Assembly (NCBI GenBank): GCA_046152925.1 | Contig: JBJXFX010000006.1 | Span: forward strand, 1-32,004 | Reading direction: 5' to 3' | DNA length: 32,004 nucleotides | DNA from: CAMAUF01 sp046152925 | GTDB taxonomy: Bacteria > Chloroflexota > Dehalococcoidia > Tepidiformales > Tepidiformaceae | Position numbers and translations under genes: made by a program | Part shown: positions 1 through 7,744 of the stretch, in pieces | Layout: the number at the start of each line of letters is the position of its first letter | Numbering within the stretch: the first letter of the stretch is position 1 | Notes under the pieces: generated by a model | Seen by the model: the letters and a program-made list of their open reading frames with translations, nothing else | What the model was told of the DNA's origin: nothing | Databases searched by the model: none

Positions 1-311
1 TCGTAGGGCGGGACGAACGCCTCGAGGATGCGCGACCCGGCGGTCGTGCGGACGCCTTTCGTCACGATGAGGTCCTTCACCGCGACGGGGATGCCCGTGA
101 GCGGCGTGGCGGTGCCGGCGGCGAACATGGCGTCCGCGGCGCGAGCCTGTTCCAGCGCCACCTCAGCGGTGACCGTGACGTAGCTATGGACGCGCGGCTC
201 GACGGCGGCGACCCGCGCCAGGACCGCTTCCGTGAGCTCGACGGCCGTGAGCTCTTTGTTGCGGAGCCGTTCGTGGGCTTCGTGGGCGGTCCAGCGCCAG
301 GGTTCGTTCAT
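1..311 (-). CDS. gatA: Asp/Glu-tRNA amidotransferase subunit A, N-terminal part (cut by window edge)
   Basis: This is the catalytic amidase subunit of GatCAB, which converts Glu-tRNA(Gln) or Asp-tRNA(Asn) to the amide form using ammonia from glutamine. The first 103 codons are present. They include the family N-terminal helix region (ELTAVELTEAVLARV) and the stretch GIPVAVKD, whose Lys79 is the catalytic lysine of the Ser-cisSer-Lys triad. The glycine/serine-rich amidase signature lies beyond the window. The ATG at 311 overlaps the gatC stop by 4 nt (ATGA), so the two are translationally coupled. The identification is firm; only the truncation, an artefact of the window, limits it. Confidence 0.93.
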   Translation of the reverse strand, partial: MNEPWRWTAHEAHERLRNKELTAVELTEAVLARVAAVEPRVHSYVTVTAEVALEQARAADAMFAAGTATPLTGIPVAVKDLIVTKGVRTTAGSRILEAFVPPY

Positions 312-595
312 TCGAGCACCGCCCGGACGCGGAAGTAGCCCTCTTCCTGATGCGGCGCGTTCGCGACGGCGACCCGCTGCGGCAGCGACGGTGCAACTTC
401 GTCGCCCCGCATAACGTTGGAAAGGGGGAGCGGGTGAGCCGTCGGTTCAACGCCATCAGTATTCACGGAGGCGAGGGCGGCGAAGTGGTCGAGGATTGCG
501 GAAAGCTGGCCGGCGAGGCGGGGGACTTCGTCATCGGTCAGGCCAACGCGGGCGAGCCGCGCGATATGGAGGACATCGTCAGGTGAGAGGGCCAT
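308..595 (-). CDS. gatC: Asp/Glu-tRNA amidotransferase subunit C
   Basis: This 95-residue subunit stabilises the GatA-GatB complex. It starts MALSPDDVLHIARLARVGL, the typical GatC opening helix, and contains the expected LSAILDHFAAL and GVEPTAHPLPL segments; length is normal for the family. The ATG at 595 has no Shine-Dalgarno sequence. Instead TGG-TACCCT (603-611, minus strand) ends 7 nt before it, so the mRNA may be leaderless. The gene is divergent from the penicillin-binding protein gene at 738 and is followed by gatA with an ATGA overlap. Confidence 0.93.
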   Translation of the reverse strand: MALSPDDVLHIARLARVGLTDDEVPRLAGQLSAILDHFAALASVNTDGVEPTAHPLPLSNVMRGDEVAPSLPQRVAVANAPHQEEGYFRVRAVLE

Positions 596-602
596 GCGGG
601 TT

Positions 603-611
603 AGGGTACCA
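603..611 (-). promoter_or_regulatory. Putative extended -10 promoter of gatC (leaderless)
   Basis: On the minus strand the sequence is TGGTACCCT: a TGn extension followed by a TAnnnT hexamer ending 7 nt before the gatC ATG. Transcription would start at or within a base or two of the start codon. The same nonamer occurs in opposite orientation at 684-692. Confidence 0.45.
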
Positions 612-683
612 AGGCCTCGCGGTACACGGCGGCGCGGGGGGCGCCGGCGAGGCCAGCCCTGTCGTGGTCTTACCGTGTGACAG

Positions 684-692
684 TGGTACCCT
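684..692 (+). promoter_or_regulatory. Putative extended -10 promoter of the penicillin-binding protein gene
   Basis: TGGTACCCT on the plus strand is a perfect inverted copy of the gatC promoter nonamer 72 nt away. Transcription would start near 699, leaving about 39 nt of leader with a good Shine-Dalgarno sequence. No convincing -35 box is visible. Confidence 0.35.
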
Positions 693-737
693 CGCGAGCG
701 TGGGTGGCTGCCAGCGCGACGGACGCAAGGAGGCGCG

Positions 738-3700
738 GTGAACGCAATCCGCAAGAAGCGCATCGCCGACCGGCGACGGTCCCGCTATGACCAGGGCGGC
801 GGGGCGTTCGGGAAGATCATGCTGTTCGCCGCGCTCGGGCTCTTTACGCTCGGGATCATCAGCGCCACGGCGGCGGTCGGCGCGGTGTACGCCGTGTACC
901 GCCACTACGCCGACGACTACGTGCCGATCGAACAGAAGCTCAAGCAGGTCAACGCCGGCCTCACGGAGATTTACGACCGCGGCGGGCCCGCCGATGGCGT
1001 CTTCCTCGGCGCGTTGACCAACCCCGATGCGCAGCTGTTGAACCCCGTGCCCCTTGGCCGGATGTCCCCGTGGGTCGTCGAAGCAACGATTTCGACAGAG
1101 GACGACACCTTCTACAAGAACCCGGGCATCAACTGGCGGGGTCTCGTCCGCGCCGCCAAAGAGAACTACATCGATGGTGAGATTGGGTCCGGTACGGGTG
1201 GGTCGTCGATCACGCAGCAGCTGATCAAGAACGTGTACATCTGTCCGAGCATCAATACCGGTGACGACCGCATTTGCGTCCAGGCGGAGCGCACGTTGGA
1301 CCGGAAACTCCGGGAGATCGCCTATGCCCTGGAGTTGGAACAGGACTACACCAAGGACCAGATCCTGGAATGGTATCTGAACCAGATCTCCTACGCCGAC
1401 CGCTACATCGGGATTGAGGCCGCGGCGCAGGGCTACTTCCGCAAGACCGCGGCCGACCTGACGCTTGCGGAGTCGGCGCTCCTCGCGGGCATCCCGTCGT
1501 CGCCTTCGCTCTACCATCCGCGCGAGAACTGTCTGACCGACGACGCCGAGAAGTGCGTCACGGACGCGTTCGGCCGGACGGCGGTTGGGGGCCGCGCGAG
1601 GGCCCGCCAGGAGACGGTGCTCGAGCTGATGATCGAACACGGCCGCGCCACCCGTGCGCAAGTCGACGAGGCGCTGGCGGAGCCGCTCTTGATCTGGCCG
1701 AGGACCAACCCGATTAAGGCGGCGGCATTCATCGACAATCAGGTCGAGCCGCGACTGATCCGGATGTGTAACGCGGGCCTGCTGCCCCAAATCGAGGGTG
1801 CCACCGACTGTTACGCGAGCGTCCATTCTGCGGGCTGGAAGGTGACGACGACCCTCGATTACCGGGAGACCGCGGTCGCGACCGAGATGATCCGGACGTT
1901 CGTTGCGGATGGCCTAAGCAAGGGCTGTGAGTGTCATAACGCGGCGATTGCGACGATCGACCCGGGGAGCGGCCAGATGATCGTGTACGCGCCAAACGCC
2001 GACCCGGAGAACTTGACGGACGCCCGCGTCAAGGGCGATATCGACCAGCTCAACGAGATCAACCAGCCCGGTTCGTCGTTCAAGCCGGTTGTCTACTTCA
2101 CGTGGTTCGACAAGCTCGGCCGGAGTCCGATGAACACCTTCTGGGACACGAGCCCGCTGAAAGTGGAGAACACGGAGATCACCAACCCTCGTAACGACGG
2201 CAAGTCCGGCGAGGGGCTGATCTCGGCGCGGGCGGCGCTTGGTGGCTCGCAGAACGTCGGCGCGTTCCGGGCGGCGGCCGAGGCAGGCGTGGATAACGTA
2301 ATCGAGGCGGCGAAAAAGTTTGGGATTACGACCTTGGGCCAGAACTTCGACCCGACCTTCCGCTCGCACCCAGACGTGACCTACGGCGCCTCTATCGCGA
2401 CCGGTGGCGCCAACATCCGCGCGATCGACATGGCGTATGCAAACTCGGTGTTCGCGAACATGGGCGTGATGGTGGGGGTGCCCCACTTGGCGGCGACCTT
2501 CGACCCGAAGGAGCTCAAGAGCACGGCGCTCGATACCGGCCTTGGCTACGATGAGGCACTGCGCCAGCGGCAAGACTTCGCGGCCGGCCACATCCGCCTC
2601 CCTGGGACGCGGGAGCTCGACCCAGTGGTTGTCTTACGGGTCGAAGACCGCGATGGCAACGTCCTCTACGACCATCACACCAAGAACGACCTCAAGCGTG
2701 TCCAAGTCGTGAATCCCGGCTCAGTTTGGCTGGTGCACTCGATCATCAGCGACTGTACGTCTCGGTTCATCATCTGGGGATGCGGGACGAGCAACGACGA
2801 CGTCCGTTTGGAGTCGTTTGTCGACGGCGCCCAAATCCCGACTGGCGTGAAGACTGGCACGCAGCAAGGCCCGAAGGACGCGAAGGACACGCTCGAAACG
2901 TGGATGGTTGGGTATTCGCGCCACGCCGGCGTAGCCCTCTGGGTCGGGAATGCAAACAACGACCTCGTGAAAGACGGGCCATCGGCAAACTTCGCTGCCG
3001 CCAATACGACCGTGAAGCTCTTCAAGAACTGGATGGGCGAGTACCACGGCTATTTGAAGCGGCTCGGGCTGATAACGGCGCCAGCGACCTTCAACGAGGT
3101 GCGGCCCAACAACGTCGCCCAGGTCGCATTCAAGACGCCCGCGACGGACCGGGGCAGTTCCGGTGGCTGCGAGCAGACGATGACATCATGGGTGCGAACC
3201 GACATCAAGCAGTACTACGACTGCGATCCTGTTGAAGTCGACTCGCGGAACAACCTCCTGGTCAGCGACCAGGTGCCACGCGAATTCCGGACGACGAAGT
3301 TCTTCCCGCGCTTGCCGGCGTTTAAGCCCGAAGGTGTTGCGGCGTTGGCGGAGAGGATGGGCATCGCGCTCGCTCCGACCAGGCGGAGCACGGGGCTCGC
3401 GGCCGTCTCGCTCTCGTCTCCCAAGGTTGGTGACAACATCAGCGCGCCGACGGCCGTGACGGGCGCGGTCGCTTCGGGCCGGTGGCAGCTCGAGTTCGGG
3501 AGCGGGCCGTCGCCATCGAGTTGGACGACGATCCGGACGGGCGAGGGGACGGTCGACAATGGGACGCTCGGGACGTTCGACCCGGCAGGGCTGGAAGATG
3601 GCGTCTACGCCATCCGGCTGAGCGCCACCGGAGGCTTCGCGGCTGTGGTGTTGGTGAACGTGAGAAAGAACCTGACGCCTACGCCGTCGGCGACGCCTTC

Positions 3701-3791
3701 GGGCACGCCAACAGGGCCGACGCCCAGCGTCACGCCGCCGCAGCGGACGTCCACGCCGACACCAACCGAGACGCTCAGGCCAAACCGCTAG
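738..3791 (+). CDS. Class A penicillin-binding protein (bifunctional transglycosylase/transpeptidase)
   Basis: This enzyme polymerises lipid II into glycan strands and cross-links them outside the membrane. The GTG start at 738 is preceded by AAGGAGG. Order of parts in 1017 residues: a basic cytoplasmic tail (1-16), one membrane helix (about 27-52), a GT51 transglycosylase domain with Glu121 in EDDTFYKNPG and the GGSSITQQLIKN motif, then a transpeptidase domain with Ser446 and Lys449 (SSFK), an SQN motif and Lys705-Thr-Gly. After these come a beta-rich module like those found after Chloroflexota penicillin-binding domains (WQLEFGSGPSPSSW, GTLGTFDPAGLEDGVYAIRL) and a Thr/Pro-rich tail (about 978-1017). 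Twelve cysteines, all predicted external, lie in six close pairs, for example CECH and DC...GCG; this suggests disulfides. The stop overlaps the convergent neighbour on CTAG. Confidence 0.95.
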   Translation: MNAIRKKRIADRRRSRYDQGGGAFGKIMLFAALGLFTLGIISATAAVGAVYAVYRHYADDYVPIEQKLKQVNAGLTEIYDRGGPADGVFLGALTNPDAQLLNPVPLGRMSPWVVEATISTEDDTFYKNPGINWRGLVRAAKENYIDGEIGSGTGGSSITQQLIKNVYICPSINTGDDRICVQAERTLDRKLREIAYALELEQDYTKDQILEWYLNQISYADRYIGIEAAAQGYFRKTAADLTLAESALLAGIPSSPSLYHPRENCLTDDAEKCVTDAFGRTAVGGRARARQETVLELMIEHGRATRAQVDEALAEPLLIWPRTNPIKAAAFIDNQVEPRLIRMCNAGLLPQIEGATDCYASVHSAGWKVTTTLDYRETAVATEMIRTFVADGLSKGCECHNAAIATIDPGSGQMIVYAPNADPENLTDARVKGDIDQLNEINQPGSSFKPVVYFTWFDKLGRSPMNTFWDTSPLKVENTEITNPRNDGKSGEGLISARAALGGSQNVGAFRAAAEAGVDNVIEAAKKFGITTLGQNFDPTFRSHPDVTYGASIATGGANIRAIDMAYANSVFANMGVMVGVPHLAATFDPKELKSTALDTGLGYDEALRQRQDFAAGHIRLPGTRELDPVVVLRVEDRDGNVLYDHHTKNDLKRVQVVNPGSVWLVHSIISDCTSRFIIWGCGTSNDDVRLESFVDGAQIPTGVKTGTQQGPKDAKDTLETWMVGYSRHAGVALWVGNANNDLVKDGPSANFAAANTTVKLFKNWMGEYHGYLKRLGLITAPATFNEVRPNNVAQVAFKTPATDRGSSGGCEQTMTSWVRTDIKQYYDCDPVEVDSRNNLLVSDQVPREFRTTKFFPRLPAFKPEGVAALAERMGIALAPTRRSTGLAAVSLSSPKVGDNISAPTAVTGAVASGRWQLEFGSGPSPSSWTTIRTGEGTVDNGTLGTFDPAGLEDGVYAIRLSATGGFAAVVLVNVRKNLTPTPSATPSGTPTGPTPSVTPPQRTSTPTPTETLRPNR

Positions 3792-4702
3792 CGGAAACGG
3801 CTTCCCGGCTTCAGGTCGACGGACGCTGCCCATTCCGCGGCGGAGACCTTCCTGCCGCCCGCAGCCTGCACCCGCAACACGCGGAGGACGCCGCCGTTGA
3901 GCCGGACATCGAACCCGGCGTCGGTCGTCCGGAGCACGCGGCCCGGCATCCCGGGCTCGCCCTCTGGCGCGAAGCGGCAATCGAACAGCTTCAGAGTTTG
4001 ACCGTCGTAGGTCGTCCAGGCGCCAGGCTGCGGGTTGCAGCCGCGGATCAGGTCGTAGACGGCACGTCCGGGCACATACCAGGGGATTCGGCCGTGGGTC
4101 TCGCGGCAGGGCGGCTCGTAGGTCGAAAGGTCGTGGCGTTGGGCGATGCTCGGGGCCTTCCCGGCGGCCACCTGGGCCACCGAGTCGGAGAGCGCATCGA
4201 CGCCCATTGGGAAGAGCTGGTCGAAATAGAGCGAGCCCATTGTCGCGTCCGGGCCAATATCGCAGCGCCTTTGGAGCAAGATCGGGCCTGTGTCGATGCC
4301 CGCGTCGGGCCAGAAGACGCTGAGCCCGGTTTCACTCTTGCCGAAGATGATCGGCCAGTTCATCGCGGATGATCCGCGGTGGAGCGGCAGGAGGCTTGGG
4401 TGATACTGGATGGTCCCGCGCGCCGCGGCGGTGAGCACTTCGGGTGGGAGGATATCGGTGACGAAGGCCATCACGCAGAGTTCGGCCCCCGCGGCTTTCC
4501 ACGAGGCGAGCGCCTCTGGCTCCTTGAGGGCCGCCGTCGCGACGACCGCGAGGCCGCTCTCGGTGGCGGCCGCCCAGAGGGGGTCGGGGCGCGCACCGTC
4601 ACGCGGGGCGGGAGCGCTCACGGCGACCACGTCATGCTCCGCCCTGAGGCGCCGGAAGGCCGCCTCGCCGAACGCCGCCTGCCCGATGATCGAGAGCTGC
4701 AT
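3788..4702 (-). CDS. Formyltransferase-fold protein resembling the 10-formyltetrahydrofolate hydrolase domain
   Basis: The 304-residue protein has the formyltransferase fold of methionyl-tRNA formyltransferase, but its core reads like the N-terminal domain of 10-formyltetrahydrofolate dehydrogenase: IQYHPSLLPLHRGSSAMNW, then VFWPDAGIDTGPIL. His101 and Asp137 match the catalytic His/Asp pair of that domain (36 residues apart in both). The Asn of true Met-tRNA formyltransferases (NxH) is Gln99 here. A C-terminal region resembling the formyltransferase C-domain follows (RGCNPQPGAWTTYDGQTLKLF). No aldehyde dehydrogenase part is attached. It may release formate from 10-formyl-THF or transfer the formyl group to an unknown acceptor. 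The ATG at 4702 is chosen over the longer frame because GGAGGTGG lies just upstream. Confidence 0.8.
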   Translation of the reverse strand: MQLSIIGQAAFGEAAFRRLRAEHDVVAVSAPAPRDGARPDPLWAAATESGLAVVATAALKEPEALASWKAAGAELCVMAFVTDILPPEVLTAAARGTIQYHPSLLPLHRGSSAMNWPIIFGKSETGLSVFWPDAGIDTGPILLQRRCDIGPDATMGSLYFDQLFPMGVDALSDSVAQVAAGKAPSIAQRHDLSTYEPPCRETHGRIPWYVPGRAVYDLIRGCNPQPGAWTTYDGQTLKLFDCRFAPEGEPGMPGRVLRTTDAGFDVRLNGGVLRVLRVQAAGGRKVSAAEWAASVDLKPGSRFR

Positions 4703-4791
4703 CTCCACCTCCACCCGCCGCTCACGTGTAGCGCCCTTCGTATCGTAGACTGGTTGGGAGATGTGTGGGGACCTGAGGCGAAGAGGAATCC

Positions 4792-4816
4792 GGGGCGACG
4801 TTGCGCGCGTCGCCCC
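4792..4816. repeat. Perfect 9-bp inverted repeat upstream of argA
   Basis: GGGGCGACG, a 7-nt loop (TTGCGCG), then CGTCGCCCC form a perfect stem about 60 nt before the GTG start of argA. There is no T-run after it, so it does not look like an intrinsic terminator. It could be a leader-RNA hairpin or an operator; its function is unknown. Confidence 0.5.
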
Positions 4817-4875
4817 CGCCCGCGGGTGGGCCGGGCCCGTCCGTTCCATCCGTTGAGTTCGCCGAGGAGTCCACT

Positions 4876-5388
4876 GTGATACAGGTCGAAGCGGCGTCGT
4901 TGGCCGACGCCGGTGCCATTGAAGCGCTTGTCGGGTATTGGGCCGACCGGGGAGAGATGCTCCACCGGCCGGTCGCGGAGATCTATGAGGCCATCCGCGA
5001 CTTCAAGGTCGTGCGCGCAGGCGGCGAAGTGATCGCGTGTGGCTCGCTGCACATCATGGGCCGCGACTTGGCCGAGGTCCGTTCGTTGGCCGTGAGCGCC
5101 AATGCCCAGGCGCGGGGCGTTGGAGCGGCGATCGTCGCCTCGTGCATCGAAGACGCGAAGGCGTTCGGGATCGACCGTGTCTTCGCGCTGACGTACAAGC
5201 CGGGGTTCTTCGAAAAGCAAGGCTTCCGGTTGGCGCACGTCATGGAGTTTCCGCAGAAGGTCTGGAACGAGTGTGTGCGCTGCCCGTTTTTCACGAACTG
5301 CAAAGAAGTCGCCGTCGTCCGCGATCTCCGCGACGAGGCCGACGAGCCAGTGGAGCTTGTCTCAAGCGCTGCTGCCGGCAGGCCGTGA
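4876..5388 (+). CDS. argA: N-acetylglutamate synthase, short GNAT type
   Basis: This 170-residue acetyltransferase probably acetylates glutamate at the entry to arginine biosynthesis. It has the GNAT core (VRSLAVSANAQARGVGAAIV, the acetyl-CoA pyrophosphate-binding region) and the C-terminal signature of stand-alone ArgA proteins, KVWNEC followed by CPFFTNCKE, with three cysteines. It lacks the amino-acid kinase domain of the E. coli enzyme, as is normal for the short class seen in actinobacteria. The GTG at 4876 is preferred because GAGGAG lies 6 nt upstream; a longer reading back to 4801 would begin with an implausible Pro/Ala-rich stretch. Its end overlaps the convergent TVP38-family gene by 27 nt. 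No other arginine gene is near. Confidence 0.82.
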   Translation: MIQVEAASLADAGAIEALVGYWADRGEMLHRPVAEIYEAIRDFKVVRAGGEVIACGSLHIMGRDLAEVRSLAVSANAQARGVGAAIVASCIEDAKAFGIDRVFALTYKPGFFEKQGFRLAHVMEFPQKVWNECVRCPFFTNCKEVAVVRDLRDEADEPVELVSSAAAGRP

Positions 5389-6132
5389 GGGCCGCCGCCG
5401 CAACCAGAAGACGAGCGCGCTGAGGGCGATGCCGCCCACCCAAACGGCGCCCATCGCGATCGTGATCCGGAAGTCCCGCCCGAGCCCGTCGCCTGCGACG
5501 ACGACGATGCTCGTCGGAAGGATCATGCCAAGGAAGCTCCAGCTGATGAACTCACGGAACGTGATCGATGTGACTCCCGCGACGAACGAAATCCAGTCGA
5601 AGTTCACAGCGGGCAACATGCGGGCCCAGAAGATCACTTTGCCGCCCATCGTCTCGGCGAGCCGGTCGAGCCGTGCAGCGGCCGCGGGGCCGATGAGCCG
5701 GGGTAAGTGCCGCCGTCCGAGCTTTCGGGAGACCCAAAACGCGATGACCGAGCCGAGGAGGAGCCCGGCCACCGAATAGACCGTGCCCAAGATCGCCCCC
5801 CAGACGAGGCCGGCAGCGATGAAAATCGGGGCGTTCGGGATCGGCGCGAACAAGACGGAAAAGGCGAGGACGCAGACAAAGATGACCGGACCCCAGACGC
5901 CGAACCCATCGACCCAATCGCGGAACGGTTCCGCGTCGATTTCGGTGGAGAAGCCCAGGGCGCGCGCGGCGACGATATATGCCACCACCAGGGCCGCCAA
6001 GCCAACGGCCAGCCCAGTTATGACTGGCCAGCGGAGAAGGAGCGGGGTTTGCCCGCCCGTCAGCACTTCGGCGGCGGCTGCGACATCGCCGCCGGTGGTG
6101 GAATCCGCTTCGGGAAGGCGTTGGTCATCCAT
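5362..6132 (-). CDS. TVP38/TMEM64 (VTT/DedA-type) membrane protein
   Basis: A 256-residue polytopic membrane protein. A hydrophobic helix lies at about 35-57, the family re-entrant region at about 85-125 (LFAPIPNAPIFIAAGLVWG, then GLLLGSVIAFWVSRKLGR), and further helices near the C-terminus. The segment FWARMLPAVNFDWISFVAGV matches the conserved RxxPxxxF-type motif of the VTT domain. Members are linked to membrane-lipid scrambling and envelope integrity. Its start overlaps the cdsA stop (TGATG), so it is the last gene of the rpsB-to-cdsA run. A lipid-envelope role next to CdsA and UppS is reasonable but inferred. Confidence 0.85.
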   Translation of the reverse strand: MDDQRLPEADSTTGGDVAAAAEVLTGGQTPLLLRWPVITGLAVGLAALVVAYIVAARALGFSTEIDAEPFRDWVDGFGVWGPVIFVCVLAFSVLFAPIPNAPIFIAAGLVWGAILGTVYSVAGLLLGSVIAFWVSRKLGRRHLPRLIGPAAAARLDRLAETMGGKVIFWARMLPAVNFDWISFVAGVTSITFREFISWSFLGMILPTSIVVVAGDGLGRDFRITIAMGAVWVGGIALSALVFWLRRRPSRPAGSSA

Positions 6133-6959
6133 CAGGCTACCCGCCAGCGAACGAAGAGGTAGAGCACGGGGAACACGAACAGGATGGAGTCCAGCCTATC
6201 GAGGAAGCCGCCGTGGCCGGGCAACAGGCCCGAGGCGTCCTTCACGCCCATGCGGCGCTTCATCCAGCTTTCGAAGAGGTCGCCAGCCTGAGAGACGACC
6301 GGGATGACGAGCGCCAGCGGGAGAACCGTGGCCGTAGAGGCGTTGGTCGAAAACGCGGCGTTGAGGCCGAGGACGGCGGCCACTCCGGCGACATAACCGC
6401 CGATGGCGCCCTCCCAGGTCTTCTTGGGGCTGATCGCTGGCGCGAGCTTGTGGCGGCCGATGGCGCGGCCCGTCGCATAGGCGCCCGAGTCGGTCGCGAA
6501 CGTGGCGAGCAGGCCGATCAGCGTCCAACTGCGGCCGTCTTCAAGCCCGCGCGTCAGCACCAGCGTGCTCAGCAGCACGCCGCAGTAGATCAGGGCGCCG
6601 GCTTGCACGCGGAAGGGCTTTCGCGGGCCAACGCGGGCCGCCGGGAGGTAGCTCAGGCCGGCGAAGATCGCTGCGACCACCATCGCTGTCCAGACATAGG
6701 TGCCGCTCCAATACGAGCCGGTGACGATGATCGCGGCGGGCGCGAACCCGGCTACGAGCCGGGCTGCTTCGCGGATCGGCCGCGACGGCATGAGCCAGCC
6801 GTGGACGAACTCCGTGCTCGCCAAGAGGGCCACCGTCCCGGCGGCGAACGCGAAGAGAGGCCCGCCAACCAAGACCGCCACAACGACGATTGGGAGTCCC
6901 GCCGCCGCGGTCAAGAGTCTGAGCGTGAGATTTGAGGGGGCGTGCCCGGTGGATGTCAC
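6132..6959 (-). CDS. cdsA: Phosphatidate cytidylyltransferase
   Basis: The enzyme makes CDP-diacylglycerol from phosphatidate and CTP in the membrane, the branch point for phospholipid synthesis. It has 275 residues with about eight membrane helices. The family signature is complete near the C-terminus: SWMKRRMGVKDASGLLPGHG followed by GFLDRLDS. The segment ATDSGAYATGRAIGRHKLAP..SPKKTWEG is also typical. The start overlaps the uppS stop by 4 nt (ATGA). Confidence 0.96.
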   Translation of the reverse strand: MTSTGHAPSNLTLRLLTAAAGLPIVVVAVLVGGPLFAFAAGTVALLASTEFVHGWLMPSRPIREAARLVAGFAPAAIIVTGSYWSGTYVWTAMVVAAIFAGLSYLPAARVGPRKPFRVQAGALIYCGVLLSTLVLTRGLEDGRSWTLIGLLATFATDSGAYATGRAIGRHKLAPAISPKKTWEGAIGGYVAGVAAVLGLNAAFSTNASTATVLPLALVIPVVSQAGDLFESWMKRRMGVKDASGLLPGHGGFLDRLDSILFVFPVLYLFVRWRVA

Positions 6960-7741
6960 TGCTTGAACGACTCGAGGTCTTCCGGAAGGAGTCCGCCGAA
7001 CTTGCGCTTGCGGCGGGCGTAGTCGGCGAGTGCGATGTCGATATCCTCGCGGCCGAAGTCCGGCCAGAACGCGTCGGTGAAGTAGAGCTCAGCGTAGGCG
7101 GCCTGCCACAGCAAGAAGTTCGAGAGGCGCTGATCGCCGGCCGTGCGGATCAGGAGGTCGGGGTCGGGCATGCCGGCGGTGGAGAGGCGTGCTGAGATGG
7201 CGTCCTCGGTGATCGCATCCGGGCTCAGCTCGTCGCGGATCAGCGCCCGCATCGCCATCACCAAGTCGTCGCGCCCGCCGTAGCTGAAGCAGATATTGAG
7301 TACGAGCCCGGTGTTCGCCGCCGTCAGGCGGACCGCGTCGGCGATCTGCTTCTGAAGCCAATCGGGCAAGGTCTCCATGTGCCCGAGCATTTGGAGCCGG
7401 ACGTTGTTCTTGTGAAGGTTCTCGAGCTCGCGGCGGATGAAGTACTGGAGGAGCCGGATCAGCGCCCGGACTTCGGGTTGGGGCCGATTCCAGTTCTCAG
7501 TGCTGAACGCATACACGGTGAGGAACTTCACGCCGTGGTCGGCGAACCGCTCGATCACGCGGCGGATGTTTTCCGTGCCGGCGCGGTGGCCAGCCGACCT
7601 GCGGAGGCCGCGTTGGGTGGCCCAACGGCCGTTTCCGTCCATGATGATGGCCACATGGCGGGGCACTCGGGCGCCCGAGATCGGTGAGATCACGTCGCCG
7701 AGGTAGTCCGCCGAGTGTTGGACGTGGGCCGTCTGTTGCAC
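6956..7741 (-). CDS. uppS: Undecaprenyl diphosphate synthase (cis-prenyltransferase)
   Basis: This cytoplasmic enzyme extends farnesyl diphosphate with isopentenyl units to make the lipid carrier for cell-wall synthesis. It has 261 residues, with HVAIIMDGNGRWA (substrate and Mg-binding Asp), YAFSTENWNRP, and the C-terminal RTAGDQRLSNFLLWQ followed by AYAEL, whose Glu is the conserved metal ligand. The usual RTxGE reads RTAGD here, a conservative change. The GTG start at 7741 lies 3 nt after frr, with GAGG inside the frr end as ribosome-binding site. Confidence 0.96.
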   Translation of the reverse strand: MQQTAHVQHSADYLGDVISPISGARVPRHVAIIMDGNGRWATQRGLRRSAGHRAGTENIRRVIERFADHGVKFLTVYAFSTENWNRPQPEVRALIRLLQYFIRRELENLHKNNVRLQMLGHMETLPDWLQKQIADAVRLTAANTGLVLNICFSYGGRDDLVMAMRALIRDELSPDAITEDAISARLSTAGMPDPDLLIRTAGDQRLSNFLLWQAAYAELYFTDAFWPDFGREDIDIALADYARRKRKFGGLLPEDLESFKQ

Positions 7742-7744
7742 GCG

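Noticed and set aside
579..1826. Long antisense open frame (415 codons) over the penicillin-binding protein gene
   Set aside because: It mirrors the codon pattern of the real gene in GC-rich DNA, and its Arg/Val-rich product resembles no protein family.
7089..7150. Asp in place of Glu in the RTxGE motif of UppS as a sign of lost function
   Set aside because: The change is conservative, the metal-binding Glu of AYAEL and the N-terminal Asp are intact, so the enzyme is probably normal.
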